64,000 bases of DNA. It comes from Myroides odoratus (GTDB taxonomy: Bacteria > Bacteroidota > Bacteroidia > Flavobacteriales > Flavobacteriaceae). Both the position numbers and the translations under genes were made by a program. Shown one piece after another: positions 53,766 through 62,801 of the stretch; the stretch's first letter is position 1, and each line of letters opens with the position of its first letter. A model generated the notes under the pieces. It ran no database searches. It was not told the origin of the DNA and saw nothing but the letters and a program-made list of their open reading frames with translations. Location of the stretch: positions 20,057-84,056 of the forward strand of contig NZ_LROZ01000018.1 in the NCBI RefSeq assembly GCF_001549985.1. The letters run 5' to 3'.

Positions 53766-55754
53766 TTATTTTATTTTTTGAATACCACCTTCTAACCACG
53801 CTTTGTATTCTTCCACATCTGGAGTATATCCAACGGGTTCTGACAAACGTTGTCCTTCTGCGTCCAACACAATATAATAGGGTTGTGCATTCGCATGGTA
53901 GTGCTTCATTTGAAAATCACTCCATTTATTTCCAATGGTTTTAATTTTCTTACCTGTTGTTTCTGAGATGTATTGCTCATTTTCTGGCAATTCCTTTTTA
54001 TCATCTACATATAGGGAAATCAAGACCACTTCATTTTTCAATAAAGCTAAGATTGCCGGATCTGACCAAACGTAATCTTCCATTTTACGGCAATTCACGC
54101 AGGCAAATCCTGTAAAATCAAGCAATACTGGTTTATTCACTGACTTAGCATAGGCCATTCCTTGTTCATAATCAGTAAAAGCGACGATGTCATGTGCACC
54201 GAATTTTGCTCCTTCTGGTAAAACTTCTGTCGTAGCAGTTCCGCCTGATCCGCCTTTACCACCAACGCCATAAGGGCTTTCTGAGTAGGTCATTGGAGGA
54301 GGGAAACCTGAGATAATTTTCAATGGTGCTCCCCATAACCCTGGCACTAAGTAAATCGTAAATGTCGTCACGAATAACCCCATGAATAAACGTCCTACAG
54401 AAATACTATCCATTGGACTATCGTGAGGCAATCGAATCTTACCAAATAAGTACAAGGCCCAAGCTCCAAAAATAGTAATCCAAATAGCCAAGAACACTTC
54501 TCTTTCTAACCAGTGTGCTTGCAATACAAGATCAGCATTAGATAAAAATTTAAAGGCTAATGCTAATTCTAAGAACCCTAGAGATACTTTTACTGTATTT
54601 AACCATCCACCTGAACGTGGCATAGAATTTAACCATCCTGGGAACATAGCAAACAGCATAAATGGAAGTGCTAAGGCTAAAGAGAAACCTAACATGCCAA
54701 CAATTGGAGCAATTCCTCCTTTAGAAGCTGCTTCTACTAATAAAGTCCCTACGATAGGTCCAGTACAAGAGAATGATACAATAGCTAATGCTAAAGCCAT
54801 AAACAAGATACCGATAATACCTCCACGATCGGCTTGTGAATCTACTTTATTTGCCCAAGAATTGGGTAACATAATTTCAAATGCTCCTAAGAAAGAGGTT
54901 GCGAAAACAACTAATAACAAGAAGAAAATGATATTAAAATACACATTTGTGGACAGCGCATTCAACGAATCTGCTCCGAAGATTGCGGTTACAATCGTAC
55001 CTAATACTACATAAATCAAGATAATTGATAAACCATAGATAATCGCATTTTTAATTCCTTTAGCACGTGTCTTACTTTGTTTGGTAAAGAAACTCACAGT
55101 CATTGGAATCATTGGGAAAACACAAGGAGTTAACAAAGCTGCAAATCCGGAGAAGAAGGCTAAAATAAAAATGGTAAATAAACCTCTTTTTTCTTCTGAT
55201 TTAGGGGCAGTTACTTTTGTATCTGTTGTGGCTGTTCCGCTTTCTTTTGCTGTAGTCGTCTTATTTTCATAAGCCTCAAAATTCTCCACTTCGGTCACTC
55301 GAAGTGTTTTCAAATCGTAAACAAACAAATTACTCTGACTGATACAAACATCTAAACAAACTTGATATCCCAATTCTACTTGAATATTTGGTGTATCAGC
55401 ATTAGTTAATTTAATCTCTTGTACCAATTGAACTGGCCCTACGAAATAGGTTTCATCCACTTCAAAGATATCGTTATAAACGGTTTTCGTTTCACTCTCT
55501 TTGGCTTCACCAATGAGTTCATAATTCCCATCTATATTGTTGTATATAAATTCGGTTGGCAGGGGTCCTCCATCAGCTGTATATTGAGAGTACATATGCC
55601 ATCCATCTTGAATAATACCATTCCATGTAATGGTATATTCTGTATCGGATTTCTTTTCAATTTTCGTTGTCCATTTGGCAGGATTTTCCATCATCTGCGC
55701 CTGAGCCGTGAAAATAGATATAAAGAAAAATAGCAAATAAGCTAATTTTTTCAT
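53766..55754 (-). CDS. DsbD-like thiol:disulfide interchange protein
   Basis: 662 aa. The order is a signal peptide (1-19), an N-terminal DsbD-alpha-like domain with CLDVC (about residues 128-132), eight membrane helices with the paired cysteines TPCVFPMIP and SFSCTGPIVG, and a C-terminal thioredoxin domain with CVNC in GFACVNCRKME (about 570). It carries electrons from cytoplasmic thioredoxin to periplasmic partners. It lies downstream of tilS, overlapping it by 4 bp (ATGA), so the two are cotranscribed. Confidence 0.93.
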   Translation of the reverse strand: MKKLAYLLFFFISIFTAQAQMMENPAKWTTKIEKKSDTEYTITWNGIIQDGWHMYSQYTADGGPLPTEFIYNNIDGNYELIGEAKESETKTVYNDIFEVDETYFVGPVQLVQEIKLTNADTPNIQVELGYQVCLDVCISQSNLFVYDLKTLRVTEVENFEAYENKTTTAKESGTATTDTKVTAPKSEEKRGLFTIFILAFFSGFAALLTPCVFPMIPMTVSFFTKQSKTRAKGIKNAIIYGLSIILIYVVLGTIVTAIFGADSLNALSTNVYFNIIFFLLLVVFATSFLGAFEIMLPNSWANKVDSQADRGGIIGILFMALALAIVSFSCTGPIVGTLLVEAASKGGIAPIVGMLGFSLALALPFMLFAMFPGWLNSMPRSGGWLNTVKVSLGFLELALAFKFLSNADLVLQAHWLEREVFLAIWITIFGAWALYLFGKIRLPHDSPMDSISVGRLFMGLFVTTFTIYLVPGLWGAPLKIISGFPPPMTYSESPYGVGGKGGSGGTATTEVLPEGAKFGAHDIVAFTDYEQGMAYAKSVNKPVLLDFTGFACVNCRKMEDYVWSDPAILALLKNEVVLISLYVDDKKELPENEQYISETTGKKIKTIGNKWSDFQMKHYHANAQPYYIVLDAEGQRLSEPVGYTPDVEEYKAWLEGGIQKIK

Positions 55755-57073
55755 ACGGTTAATTTAATTTTTAAAACATTAGTAGTTGTATTTCTTACTT
55801 TAAATCGTTCATCCATTCGACTTCCAATAATCCATACAATAGTATCACCTGAGCACAATAACCAAATATTTTCTTTTTCTATTTGAGTCATTTTCTCATC
55901 TTTTACATATTTCGAAATTCGCTTTGTTCCTTTCATTCCAAAAGGCACGAAATAATCTCCTTTCTTGGGTTTGCGAATCAGCAACGGAAACTGCAATTTA
56001 TCTCGATCGAGATAGGCACACAAGGGATCCGTCGTCAGTTCAATTTCATTTCTTTCATAATTAGTTGATGTTAAGCATATTGGTTGTGTAATAATTTGGT
56101 TTTCTTGGATATAAAAAGCATCCTCTGACTCTTCTACCATTTTACTTTTCAATCGAAGTAAGAGGTATCCTCTATCTTTAATCAAGCAATAGTTTTCTGC
56201 CAGAATTTTCTTTCCTGTTTCTGCCTGTACTAAATCCGCAATATCGTTCCATGCTTTAAAACCATAAGGTTCTAACCATTTATACAAATAGGCTTTAGGC
56301 AATGACAATTCACTTAATTCTTTTAAGGGAAATAAAAGGTCATCCCCTTGCTTAAGCACCACTTTCTCAAACATCATTTGGCTTGCATCCTCACTCATTT
56401 GATGTGCTTCTTTCAAAAAACCAATAGTTTGTTGAAAAGTTTGATCGATTTGTGGGTTTATTTCCTTAAAAACAGGCAAGATATTTTTTCTTATCTTATT
56501 ACGCAAATATTTTGTTTGTGCATTTGTATAATCTTCTCTCCAAGTGAGTTGATTCTTATTTGCATACGCTTCAATTTCAGCTCTAGTAAATACTAACAGT
56601 GGCCGCCGAATATAGTCTGTTTTTTCAGGTATTCCCAGCAATCCTTCAATTCCCGTACCCCTTGAAAAATTGATAAAAAAAGTTTCCATCGAATCGTCCA
56701 AGTGGTGAGCAGTCAATAAATATTGATAATTTTCTTGTTTTAAAACTTCTTCAAACCATAGGTAACGTTGTTCTCTTGCTGCAACTTGGATTGATACTTT
56801 ATTTTCTATTGCATAGTGATTGGTATCAAACTCTTTTACAAAAAAAGGAACTTTTAATTGTGCACTTACCTGTTCAACAAATTGTTGATCTAAGTTACTA
56901 TCTTCCTCTCTCAAGTGGAAGTTGCAATGTGCTACTGCAACATTTAGTCCAATTTGATGACATAAATGTAATAAAACAACACTATCGACTCCACCGCTAA
57001 CAGCTAGTAAAAGAGGGTGTTGTGTCAATTCAGCAAAATTTGATTCAAGATGCTTTCTAAACTTATTTTCCAT
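55751..57073 (-). CDS. tilS: tRNA(Ile)-lysidine synthetase
   Basis: 440 aa. The PP-loop ATP pyrophosphatase motif LLAVSGGVDSVVLLHL (residues 22-37) is followed by the usual TilS blocks: LTAHHLDDSMETFFINFSRG and YLRNKIRKNILP. The C-terminal TilS domains contain PKKGDYFVPFGMKGTKRISK. It modifies C34 of the CAU tRNA-Ile so that it reads AUA. Its stop overlaps the dsbD start by 4 bp. Confidence 0.96.
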   Translation of the reverse strand: MENKFRKHLESNFAELTQHPLLLAVSGGVDSVVLLHLCHQIGLNVAVAHCNFHLREEDSNLDQQFVEQVSAQLKVPFFVKEFDTNHYAIENKVSIQVAAREQRYLWFEEVLKQENYQYLLTAHHLDDSMETFFINFSRGTGIEGLLGIPEKTDYIRRPLLVFTRAEIEAYANKNQLTWREDYTNAQTKYLRNKIRKNILPVFKEINPQIDQTFQQTIGFLKEAHQMSEDASQMMFEKVVLKQGDDLLFPLKELSELSLPKAYLYKWLEPYGFKAWNDIADLVQAETGKKILAENYCLIKDRGYLLLRLKSKMVEESEDAFYIQENQIITQPICLTSTNYERNEIELTTDPLCAYLDRDKLQFPLLIRKPKKGDYFVPFGMKGTKRISKYVKDEKMTQIEKENIWLLCSGDTIVWIIGSRMDERFKVRNTTTNVLKIKLTV

Positions 57074-57145
57074 GGATTACCTCAACATATCTAGGGCAAG
57101 CTGTGTATAAATGTTAATCTTTATTCACAATTGTCTAGCAAACTC

Positions 57146-57153
57146 CAAAAATA
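57146..57153 (-). promoter_or_regulatory. -7 box of tilS-dsbD
   Basis: Minus-strand TATTTTTG, 72 bp before the tilS start. Confidence 0.45.
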
Positions 57154-57199
57154 CCCTTTTTTTCGCGAAAAACCCTTATTCTAGGTTCATTTCTGTGCA

Positions 57200-57231
57200 T
57201 AAAAAAACCACAAAATTTAATTTGTGGTTCT
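57200..57231 (-). terminator. rluD terminator
   Basis: AACCACAAA (57206-57214) pairs with 57221-57229, followed by Ts on the minus strand, just after the rluD stop. Confidence 0.7.
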
Positions 57232-57234
57232 ATT

Positions 57235-58278
57235 TTATTCTAACTCAAGGGTGGAATTTTGTGAATACGTTCTCCATTTTTCAATGCAAGCAACCATATC
57301 TTGAGGTACATCTGAATCAAAGCGAACATATTCTTTGGTTATCGGATGTTCAAAGCCTAAGGTTTTCGCATGCAGTGCTTGTCTTGGTAGGAGCTGAAAA
57401 CAATTTTCAATAAACTGTTTGTATTTTGTAAAGGTAGTTCCTTTTAGAATCAAATTTCCACCGTAGCGTTCATCATTAAATAGCGTATGTCCAATATGCT
57501 TCATATGCACTCTAATTTGATGTGTACGTCCTGTTTCTAAACGACAAGAAACCAAAGTAACATAGCCAAAACGCTCCAATACTTTATAGTGCGTAACCGC
57601 CCATTTTCCTTTGCTTTCATCATCAAAAGCAGCCATTTGCATGCGGTCTTTCACATGTCGTCCAATATAGCTTTCTATGGTACCTTGATCCTCAACGACA
57701 TTTCCCCATACCAACGCCACATATTCTCTTTCCGTTGTTTTCTCAGCAAATTGACGTTGCAATTCTGTCATCGCCCACTCTGTCTTTGCTACAACTAATA
57801 ATCCACTGGTATCTTTATCAATTCGGTGTACAAGTCCAGGACGTTCACTACTATTAAGTGGTAAATTTTCGAAGTGGTAAGCTAATGCATTGACCAATGT
57901 CCCTGTATAGTTTCCATGTCCAGGATGCACAACCAATCCCGGTTCTTTATTTACCACCAATAAAGCATCGTCTTCATACACGATATTTAAAGGGATATTT
58001 TCAGGAATAATAATATTTTCAAAAGGAGGTTGTTTCATGAGCACACGTACAACATCCAAGGCTTTTACCTTATGATTCGACTTAACAGCCACATCATTTA
58101 CAAAAATATTTCCATTTGATGCTGCTTGTTGAATTTTATTACGCGTTGCATTTTCAACTAAGTTCATCAAAAATTTATCTACACGTAAAGGCGCTTGACC
58201 TTTACCTGCCTCAAATCGAAAATGTTCATATAATTCATCTTCTAAATCATCGAACACTTCATTTACATTTTCTTGCAT
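57235..58278 (-). CDS. rluD: RluA/RluD-family 23S rRNA pseudouridine synthase
   Basis: 347 aa. An N-terminal S4 domain (about 28-90, LRVDKFLMNLVENATRNKIQ) is followed by the catalytic domain with HRIDKDTSGLLVVAKTEWA (catalytic Asp, about residue 156) and GRTHQIRVHMKHIGHTLFND. It matches RluD, which makes pseudouridines in helix 69 of 23S rRNA; RluC-type alternatives cannot be fully excluded. It lies 12 bp after the PASTA gene in one operon. Confidence 0.92.
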   Translation of the reverse strand: MQENVNEVFDDLEDELYEHFRFEAGKGQAPLRVDKFLMNLVENATRNKIQQAASNGNIFVNDVAVKSNHKVKALDVVRVLMKQPPFENIIIPENIPLNIVYEDDALLVVNKEPGLVVHPGHGNYTGTLVNALAYHFENLPLNSSERPGLVHRIDKDTSGLLVVAKTEWAMTELQRQFAEKTTEREYVALVWGNVVEDQGTIESYIGRHVKDRMQMAAFDDESKGKWAVTHYKVLERFGYVTLVSCRLETGRTHQIRVHMKHIGHTLFNDERYGGNLILKGTTFTKYKQFIENCFQLLPRQALHAKTLGFEHPITKEYVRFDSDVPQDMVACIEKWRTYSQNSTLELE

Positions 58279-58290
58279 AAATTATTTTTC

Positions 58291-58884
58291 TTAATCAATA
58301 TCGGGTGCTACATCCAATTGTTCTGCAGATAGGCCCGCTTTTCCATCTCCTAAAACGAAGTCAATTTTAGAGTTTTTCACCACTAAATCTCCTTTTTTCA
58401 ATTTTTTACCGTTTTGATGTACTTCCAAAACAACATCTTTACCAATAAACGTGGCATATGATTTTGTTCCTTCTTTTAAGCCCATAGAGGCAATTGTAGC
58501 GCTCGCTTGTCGATACGTTAACTGTTCCAATTCTGGCAAAATCACTTTTCCATACCCAGAGGCATTAATTTTAACGTAGATTTTTCTGTTTTCCTTCACA
58601 CTAGAACCAGGCATAGGATCTTGTTCTAACACAGTTAGAGGAGGAAAATTTTTATTGTAATCTAGCGTATCCAAAACAATCATACGCAATTCTTTTTGAT
58701 CCAAAGTTTGCTCAGCTTGAAAAGTATCTAGCTTTAATAAATTGGGTACTTCAATTCGCTGTCCATGATTTGTCGTTACTTTCAACCATTTCAATAGGCC
58801 TAGTACCCCCACAATAGAGATGATGATGGCTGCTGCCAACGAAATTAAAAAGCTCTTACTTTTAAAAAATTGAACTAATTTCAT
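58291..58884 (-). CDS. PASTA-domain membrane protein
   Basis: 197 aa. A single N-terminal membrane helix (about 12-33) precedes two or three PASTA repeats (VPNLLKLDTFQAEQTLDQKE; KVILPELEQLTYRQASATIA; and a weaker third). PASTA modules bind muropeptides or beta-lactams and occur in Ser/Thr kinases and PBPs; here there is no catalytic domain. It is upstream of rluD and divergent from ddl, itself a peptidoglycan gene. Confidence 0.92.
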   Translation of the reverse strand: MKLVQFFKSKSFLISLAAAIIISIVGVLGLLKWLKVTTNHGQRIEVPNLLKLDTFQAEQTLDQKELRMIVLDTLDYNKNFPPLTVLEQDPMPGSSVKENRKIYVKINASGYGKVILPELEQLTYRQASATIASMGLKEGTKSYATFIGKDVVLEVHQNGKKLKKGDLVVKNSKIDFVLGDGKAGLSAEQLDVAPDID

Positions 58885-58900
58885 AGGGTTAGATTTTTGA

Positions 58901-58908
58901 CAAAGATA
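58901..58908 (-). promoter_or_regulatory. -7 box of the PASTA-rluD operon
   Basis: Minus-strand TATCTTTG, 16 bp before the PASTA start codon. Confidence 0.5.
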
Positions 58909-58926
58909 TAAAATCGAAAAGATTTT

Positions 58927-58953
58927 TTGTTTCTGTGTTTTATTATAAATTTG
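58927..58953 (+). promoter_or_regulatory. Promoter of ddl-coaD
   Basis: TTG (58927-58929), 16 nt, TAAATTTG (58946-58953). The spacing is one base shorter than the usual range. It is divergent from the PASTA promoter. Confidence 0.6.
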
Positions 58954-58998
58954 TTTGAAACAATTCTTTTATAAATCTAACCTCAACATCCTGGGTAT

Positions 58999-59973
58999 AT
59001 GAAGCACGTAGCAATAATTATGGGAGGCTATTCAAGTGAGTTTGAAATTTCACTTAAAAGTGGTCAAGTTGTATTTGACACATTGGATCGCACAAAATAC
59101 ACACCATATAAAATCCATATTTTTCGCGATAAATGGGTATATGTAGATGAGCACAAGGAGGAATTTCTGGTAGATAAAAATGATTTTTCAGTATCATATA
59201 AGGGTCAGAAATTAACCTTTGACGTTGTTTTTAATGCAATTCATGGAACACCTGGTGAGGATGGGTTATTGCAGGCGTACTTTGAATTAATCCACATGCC
59301 ACATACTTCATGTAATGCTTATCAAGCAGCATTAACCATGAACAAGAGGGATATGCTTTCTGTTTTAAAGCCCTATGGTATTAAAACAGCTATTTCTTAT
59401 TATTTGAATGAGGGAGATGATATCAACCCTGAAGCTATTATTCAACGTGTAGGATTACCTTGCTTTGTTAAACCTAATCGTTCAGGATCTAGCTTTGGTA
59501 TTTCAAAAGCTCATACAACAGAAGAATTAGTTCAAGCGATTGAGATAGCCTATAAAGAAGACAACGAAATTTTAATTGAAAGCTTCCTTAAGGGAACGGA
59601 GGTTTCTGTAGGTGTAATTAAGTATAAAGGTGATGTTATCGTCTTGCCTATTACTGAAATTGTCAGTGAAAATGACTTTTTTGACTACGAAGCAAAATAT
59701 TTAGGCAAATCTCAAGAGATTACACCGGCTCGCATTGATGATGCGATTCAAGCAAAAATAGAAGATATTGCGATTAAGATTTACCGAATTTTAAAAATGG
59801 ATGGATTCTCGAGAAGTGAATTCATCATTGTTGGAGATACCCCATTTTTATTAGAGATGAATACGGTTCCTGGTTTGACTAGAGAAAGTATTTTACCTCA
59901 ACAGGCGGCAGAAGCTAAAATTTCATTGCCCGATTTGTTTGACAATGCAATAGTTTTAGCTTTGCAGAAATAA
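58999..59973 (+). CDS. ddl: D-alanine--D-alanine ligase
   Basis: 324 aa. The ATP-grasp fold starts VAIIMGGYSSEFEISLKSGQ (residues 4-23). Later blocks include HGTPGEDGLLQAYFELIHMP, GLPCFVKPNRSGSSFGISKA and EFIIVGDTPFLLEMNTVPGL. It makes the D-Ala-D-Ala dipeptide for peptidoglycan. The protein is the standard length. coaD follows 13 bp downstream. Confidence 0.97.
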   Translation: MKHVAIIMGGYSSEFEISLKSGQVVFDTLDRTKYTPYKIHIFRDKWVYVDEHKEEFLVDKNDFSVSYKGQKLTFDVVFNAIHGTPGEDGLLQAYFELIHMPHTSCNAYQAALTMNKRDMLSVLKPYGIKTAISYYLNEGDDINPEAIIQRVGLPCFVKPNRSGSSFGISKAHTTEELVQAIEIAYKEDNEILIESFLKGTEVSVGVIKYKGDVIVLPITEIVSENDFFDYEAKYLGKSQEITPARIDDAIQAKIEDIAIKIYRILKMDGFSRSEFIIVGDTPFLLEMNTVPGLTRESILPQQAAEAKISLPDLFDNAIVLALQK

Positions 59974-59986
59974 AGACTCCCAAAAT

Positions 59987-60439
59987 ATGAGAAGAGCTGT
60001 TTTTCCTGGATCATTTGATCCTATTACAAATGGACATTACGACATTATCAAACGAGCTTTGCCTCTATTTGATGAAATTATCATTGCCATTGGTGTCAAT
60101 GCTGATAAAAAATACATGTTCAGTCTAGAAGAACGCAAGGTTTTTATTGAAAAGACCTTCGCCAATGAACCTAAAATAAAAGTAGAGACTTACCAAGGGT
60201 TAACTACCGATTTTTGTCATGAAAAAAAGGCTCAATTTATTTTAAGAGGGTTGCGAAATCCAGCAGATTTTGAATTTGAAAAAGCCATTGCACATACCAA
60301 TCGCTTCCTATCAAAAATTGAGACAGTATTTTTACTTACTGCTGCAAGCACCTCGTTTATTAGCTCCAGTATTGTACGCGATGTGATTCGCAATCACGGA
60401 GATTATATTAAATTAGTACCCGAACCTGTACGAATATAA
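59987..60439 (+). CDS. coaD: Phosphopantetheine adenylyltransferase
   Basis: 150 aa. The nucleotidyltransferase motif AVFPGSFDPITNGHYDIIKR (residues 4-23, with TNGH as the HxGH variant) is followed by LRGLRNPADFEFEKAIAHTN and the C-terminal TSFISSSIVRDV. It makes dephospho-CoA, the penultimate step of CoA synthesis. It is cotranscribed with ddl. Confidence 0.97.
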   Translation: MRRAVFPGSFDPITNGHYDIIKRALPLFDEIIIAIGVNADKKYMFSLEERKVFIEKTFANEPKIKVETYQGLTTDFCHEKKAQFILRGLRNPADFEFEKAIAHTNRFLSKIETVFLLTAASTSFISSSIVRDVIRNHGDYIKLVPEPVRI

Positions 60440-60442
60440 CAG

Positions 60443-60475
60443 ATAAAAAAAGTCGCTCTAGAGCGACTTTTTTAT
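60443..60475. terminator. Bidirectional terminator
   Basis: AGTCGCTCTAGAGCGACT (60451-60468) is a perfect palindrome flanked by A and T runs. It lies between coaD and the convergent NUDIX gene. Confidence 0.85.
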
Positions 60476-60476
60476 T

Positions 60477-61082
60477 TTATTCACTAAGCAAACCTGCTTC
60501 TTCTACTAAAAGTTTAATATTTTCATAGGAATTGGACATTGCTTCTTTGATTTGTTCCTTATCAAACCAAACCACTTCTTCAATTCCCTCCTCTGCTTGC
60601 CCTGTTAATGGTCCATCATAGGATGTACTCATCTCAAACCAACTGGTAATTTTCAATCGATACTTTCCATTTCGCTTAAAGATATGGTAGGTTTTAGGAA
60701 GTTTCTTAATCACTTTCAATTCTCGAACTCCCGTCTCTTCCTCCACTTCTCTTACTGCCGTATCTGCTATTTCTTCATATTTCTCAATTCCTCCTTTCGG
60801 CAAATCCCATTTGCCATTTCTCTTGATAAAAAGTACTTTTCCTTCTGCATTATACACGACACCTCCACCCGCTTTTTGAACAGGAATTTTTTCTTTTAGC
60901 CTTTTCATCATGGCTTTTTCGTCTGGATGATATAAAAATGCCTTATCAATTTTATTTTGAAAATATTTAATGATAATTTTGTCAATATCAACACTGTCTA
61001 ACAAGAACAACTGAAAATCGGTTTCTTTCTCAATTTTATCAGTTAGAAACAACGGTTTATCGTTTACAAAAACTTTATACAT
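60477..61082 (-). CDS. NUDIX hydrolase
   Basis: 201 aa. The Nudix box G-x5-E-x7-REVEEETGV is complete (about residues 97-119). An N-terminal 70-residue region (MYKVFVNDKPLFLTDKI) precedes it and is longer than in minimal Nudix enzymes; it has a pattern I do not assign. The substrate is unknown. The start codon lies only 7 bp from that of pyrE, on the opposite strand. Confidence 0.9.
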   Translation of the reverse strand: MYKVFVNDKPLFLTDKIEKETDFQLFLLDSVDIDKIIIKYFQNKIDKAFLYHPDEKAMMKRLKEKIPVQKAGGGVVYNAEGKVLFIKRNGKWDLPKGGIEKYEEIADTAVREVEEETGVRELKVIKKLPKTYHIFKRNGKYRLKITSWFEMSTSYDGPLTGQAEEGIEEVVWFDKEQIKEAMSNSYENIKLLVEEAGLLSE

Positions 61083-61085
61083 TTG
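61078..61085 (+). promoter_or_regulatory. Possible -7 box of pyrE
   Basis: TACATTTG lies only 4 bp before the pyrE ATG and overlaps the NUDIX start codon. If used, transcription would begin at or very near the ATG. Confidence 0.35.
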
Positions 61086-61089
61086 TATT

Positions 61090-61731
61090 ATGATTTTTAC
61101 TAAAGAAACAGCTCAACAAACTGCCGAATTACTTCTGCAAATTAACGCAATTAAATTAAATCCAAAAAATCCTTTTACATGGGCTTCTGGATGGAAATCT
61201 CCTATTTACTGTGATAACCGTATTACACTGTCTTATCCAGAGATTAGAAAATACTTAAAAGAGGAGTTTGCAAAGCATATTGTTGCAAAATATGGTAAGC
61301 CTGATGTAATTGCTGGTGTAGCAACAGGAGCGATTGGAATTGGCTTATTAGTAGCTGAAGCCTTAGAATTGCCTTTCGTTTATGTTCGACCTGAGCCTAA
61401 GAAGCATGGAAGACAAAATCAAATTGAAGGACAATTAGAACCAGGAAAAAAAGTAGTAGTCATTGAAGATTTGATCAGTACAGGAAAAAGTAGCTTACAA
61501 GCCGTTGAAGCTTTAAAAGAAAATGGAGCTGATATTGTAGGTATGGCTGCTATCTTTACCTATGAATTTCAAGTTTCTAAAGATAACTTTGCTCAAGCGG
61601 GTGTTGAATTAACTACCTTGAGTAATTATACTTCTCTATTGGAAAATGCAGTAAAACAAAATTATATCTCTGCTTCTGACTTAGAGACATTACAAGAATG
61701 GAGAGTTAATCCATCAGAATGGAATCAATAA
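61090..61731 (+). CDS. pyrE: Orotate phosphoribosyltransferase
   Basis: 213 aa. It makes OMP from orotate and PRPP in pyrimidine synthesis. The PRPP loop VVIEDLISTGKSSLQAVEAL (about residues 125-144), the start FTWASGWKSPIYCDNRITLS and EPKKHGRQNQIEG are all present. The length is standard. The next gene (SRPBCC) is 16 bp downstream, so they are one transcription unit. Confidence 0.97.
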   Translation: MIFTKETAQQTAELLLQINAIKLNPKNPFTWASGWKSPIYCDNRITLSYPEIRKYLKEEFAKHIVAKYGKPDVIAGVATGAIGIGLLVAEALELPFVYVRPEPKKHGRQNQIEGQLEPGKKVVVIEDLISTGKSSLQAVEALKENGADIVGMAAIFTYEFQVSKDNFAQAGVELTTLSNYTSLLENAVKQNYISASDLETLQEWRVNPSEWNQ

Positions 61732-61747
61732 TTAAAGAAATAAAAGT

Positions 61748-62140
61748 ATGCAATTAGAAAGTCCAAAAGTAAAAGTAGCGCAATCCGCTGAATATATATT
61801 TAATGCATTATCTGACGTAAAGAACTTCGAGAAGTTAATGCCTGAATCGATTGCTAAATTTGAAGTAACTGGAGAGGATTCTTTCATCTTTGCTTTGAAA
61901 GGAATGCCAGAAATCAAATTAAAGAAAAAAGAGGCTACTCCGAATTCTCAAATTGTTTTAGGAGCAGCAAGTGATAAATTACCGTTTACCTTAACTGGAA
62001 ATATCACAGAAGTTGACGCGAATAATACAGAAATTCAACTTCAATTTGAAGGAAGTTTCAATCCTATGATGGCTATGATGGTAAAAGGTCCTATTGGAAA
62101 ATTCATCGAAGCTTTGGCTGGGAACATGAATAAATTATAG
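61748..62140 (+). CDS. SRPBCC (START-like) domain protein
   Basis: 130 aa. The helix-grip fold shows KVKVAQSAEYIFNALSDVKN (residues 7-26), EKLMPESIAKF, and the C-terminal long helix MVKGPIGKFIEALAGNMNKL. Such small proteins bind hydrophobic ligands or act as CoxG-like factors; the substrate is unknown. It follows pyrE in the same unit and has a terminator. Confidence 0.85.
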   Translation: MQLESPKVKVAQSAEYIFNALSDVKNFEKLMPESIAKFEVTGEDSFIFALKGMPEIKLKKKEATPNSQIVLGAASDKLPFTLTGNITEVDANNTEIQLQFEGSFNPMMAMMVKGPIGKFIEALAGNMNKL

Positions 62141-62164
62141 CGCTATCTTTTTATCAATACATAT

Positions 62165-62210
62165 ACAAGGCTTATGAAAGGTTAAGAAAATTTTCATAAG
62201 CCTTTTTTGT
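62165..62210 (+). terminator. pyrE-SRPBCC terminator
   Basis: AAGGCTTATGAAA (62167-62179) pairs with 62192-62204, followed by Ts. Confidence 0.85.
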
Positions 62211-62801
62211 ATCCCATCCTGATTCAAATCAATATCAATCAACTTCATCAACAACCCTATCTTACTAAAATAAAACCTATACTTCTTTCGTACCTCAATT
62301 ATTTTTCTTCTTTACGTCCTCTTTTACTTCCATTTGCCTCTTTATCGGAGCATATCTCTCTTCTCTAGTTTTTTCATCTCATCTCATTTGTTAAATCTTG
62401 TTTCATTCTATCTTGTAATGAGTTTCACTTTCTTATACTACGTAACTTATTCTTTACTATTGTATTTTTTAATAAGAAAAACATCTCTTTAATTAAACTA
62501 TTTCCACAAGTCTAAACGCTACTAAATACAGCTGTTTAAAAATATGTAACACCTCAATGTTACTAAATCCACAAAAAAAATTGTCTTAAAACAATCAATT
62601 ACATCTTTTCCTTTCGAACTGATACCATTTTTAACATGGTAATCCTGTAATTTCATTTTACACCTTAAGAATAAAAAAATCACAATGTCAGACAAATAAT
62701 AAGCATTCGATTTTTTATTCAATCAGCTCAAGTAAAATGCCATACTAAAACAAAAACTTATTGGTATTTCAAAACCAATATGTACGATAAACCAAATACT
62801 T
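62211..62801. other. AT-rich spacer upstream of the RHS-like gene
   Basis: About 590 bp with no gene that I trust. The first part is pyrimidine-rich. The only structure near the RHS start is a short inverted repeat ATTGGT / ACCAAT (62760-62779). No TAnnTTTG box was found. Confidence 0.5.

Noticed and set aside
62522..62722. 66-codon minus-strand frame
   Set aside because: It lies in the AT-rich spacer, has no recognisable domain or promoter, and looks like a chance frame.
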